Below the pieces are notes generated by a model. That model did no database searches. It was not told the DNA's origin and worked only from the letters and a program-made list of their open reading frames with translations. A stretch of 6,666 nucleotides of DNA from Gemmatimonadota bacterium (GTDB lineage Bacteria > Gemmatimonadota > Gemmatimonadetes > Gemmatimonadales > GWC2-71-9): the NCBI GenBank assembly GCA_003221825.1, contig QHUE01000053.1, positions 1 to 6,666 on the forward strand. The letters run 5' to 3'. Both the position numbers and the translations under genes were made by a program. This document shows, in pieces, positions 5,922-6,666 of the stretch. The first letter of the stretch is position 1, and each line of letters begins with the position of its first letter.

Positions 5922-6666
5922 CGACCAGCGTTGCGGCACCTGCCGTACGCCCAAGGCCGCAGGTATGCCGTGCCTGTGGAGCATTGCACGAGCCGGCCCC
6001 GATCGCGGTGTGCGAGCAGTGCCTGGGCCCGCTCGATCCCGTCTTCGATGCCGCACGTGTGACTCCCACGCGTGACGCGATCGCGGCGCGCCGGTGGTCG
6101 CTCTGGCGCTACCGCGAGTGGCTGCCGTTCGACGGTGAGCCCCTGCTCTCGCTCGATACCGGCGGCACGCCGCTCGTCGAGGCGCCGCGACTCGCCGCGC
6201 TACTCGGCGTCGCGCACGTCTGGGTCAAGAACGACGCGGTCTCGCATCCGTCATTGTCCTTCAAGGATCGCGTCGTCGCGACGGCGATCAATGCTGCCGC
6301 CGCGTTCGGGCTCGACACGATCGGCTGCGCCTCCACCGGCAATCTGGCGAACGCCGTCGCGGCGCAGGCGGCACGCGCCGGTCTTAAAGCCTGGATCTTC
6401 ATTCCGGAAGACCTCGAGACTGCCAAGATCGTCGGGACCGCGGTGTATGGTGCGCGGCTGGTCCGCGTGCGCGGTCACTATGACGATGTCAACCGTCTGT
6501 GCGCGCAGGTGGCTGATCTGTTCGGCTGGGGCATCGTCAACGTCAACCTGCGCGGCTATTACGGCGAAGGGTCGAAGACGATGGCGTTCGAGATCGCCGA
6601 GCAGCTGGGTTGGCGCCTCCCCACCGCGGTCGTCGCGCCGATGGCCGGCGGCTCGCTCGTGACGAA
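5918..6666 (+). CDS. thrC: Threonine synthase-like PLP enzyme (partial, 3' end missing)
   Basis: An open frame of 249 codons running off the window. ATG 5918 overlaps the panB stop (ATGA), with GGAGG at 5906-5910 located 7 nt upstream. An N-terminal zinc ribbon is formed by C17xxC20 and C32xxC35. The fold-type-II PLP domain follows: DTGGTPLVEAPRL 80-92, VWVKNDAVSHPSLSFKDR with Schiff-base Lys116, phosphate-binding STGN 139-142, IFIPEDLETAK 160-170, VNLRGYYGEGSKTMAFEI 209-226, and PMAGGSL 241-247. Threonine synthase converts O-phosphohomoserine to threonine. The zinc-ribbon N-terminus and SFKDR motif are typical of the ThrC type found in many bacteria, archaea and plants. Related enzymes (cysteate synthase, other beta/gamma-replacement enzymes) share this architecture, so the substrate is not fully certain. 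Its position behind a SAM-II-like element is unusual. The visible fragment shows no frameshift. Confidence 0.85.
   Translation, partial: MTTSVAAPAVRPRPQVCRACGALHEPAPIAVCEQCLGPLDPVFDAARVTPTRDAIAARRWSLWRYREWLPFDGEPLLSLDTGGTPLVEAPRLAALLGVAHVWVKNDAVSHPSLSFKDRVVATAINAAAAFGLDTIGCASTGNLANAVAAQAARAGLKAWIFIPEDLETAKIVGTAVYGARLVRVRGHYDDVNRLCAQVADLFGWGIVNVNLRGYYGEGSKTMAFEIAEQLGWRLPTAVVAPMAGGSLVT

Noticed and set aside
4977..6056. Minus-strand open frame opposite panB (359 codons)
   Set aside because: Arg/His-rich shadow with no family features, antisense to a conserved PanB.
6072..6662. Plus-strand 196-codon frame at the right end
   Set aside because: It lies in another frame of the thrC-like gene and is a Ser/Arg-rich composition artefact. 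The frame from 5918 carries the zinc ribbon and PLP motifs.

Overview
This is a GC-rich bacterial window, and every gene in it is on the + strand. The genes are tightly packed, with GTGA and ATGA start/stop overlaps and purine-rich Shine-Dalgarno sites. The gene types (an NtrX-like sigma-54 activator, a glyoxylate-free set of ordinary biosynthetic enzymes, a SAM-II-type riboswitch) fit a free-living high-GC Gram-negative. A Gemmatimonadota, Acidobacteriota or proteobacterial origin is possible, but the sequence alone does not settle it.

Left block (1-3607), four co-directional genes probably co-transcribed: the 3' end of an unrecognised gene; an NtrC/NtrX-type response regulator (start overlaps the previous stop by 4 nt); a small predicted three-helix membrane protein (again a 4-nt overlap); and an NAD(P)-dependent aldehyde dehydrogenase that begins 5 nt after the membrane protein ends. 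No sensor kinase gene is visible beside the regulator.

Intergenic leader (3608-3811, about 200 nt): this is the most interesting part. It holds, in order, a sigma-70-like promoter (TTGACG, 18-nt spacer, TAGACT), a compact RNA element that matches the SAM-II (SAM-alpha) S-adenosylmethionine riboswitch at its conserved blocks and pseudoknot pairings, a hairpin, a second small hairpin, a strong 9-10 bp hairpin followed by a U-rich stretch (terminator-like), and a Shine-Dalgarno site in front of ATG 3812.

Right block (3812-6666): an overlapping three-gene operon downstream of the riboswitch. It encodes a fold-type-I PLP aminotransferase, a PanB-family ketopantoate hydroxymethyltransferase, and a threonine-synthase-like PLP enzyme with an N-terminal zinc ribbon, cut by the window end. 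Each start overlaps the previous stop. The inference is that S-adenosylmethionine level controls this aminotransferase/one-carbon-transfer/threonine-synthase set, a gene content different from the classical metA/metX/metZ-type targets of SAM-II elements.
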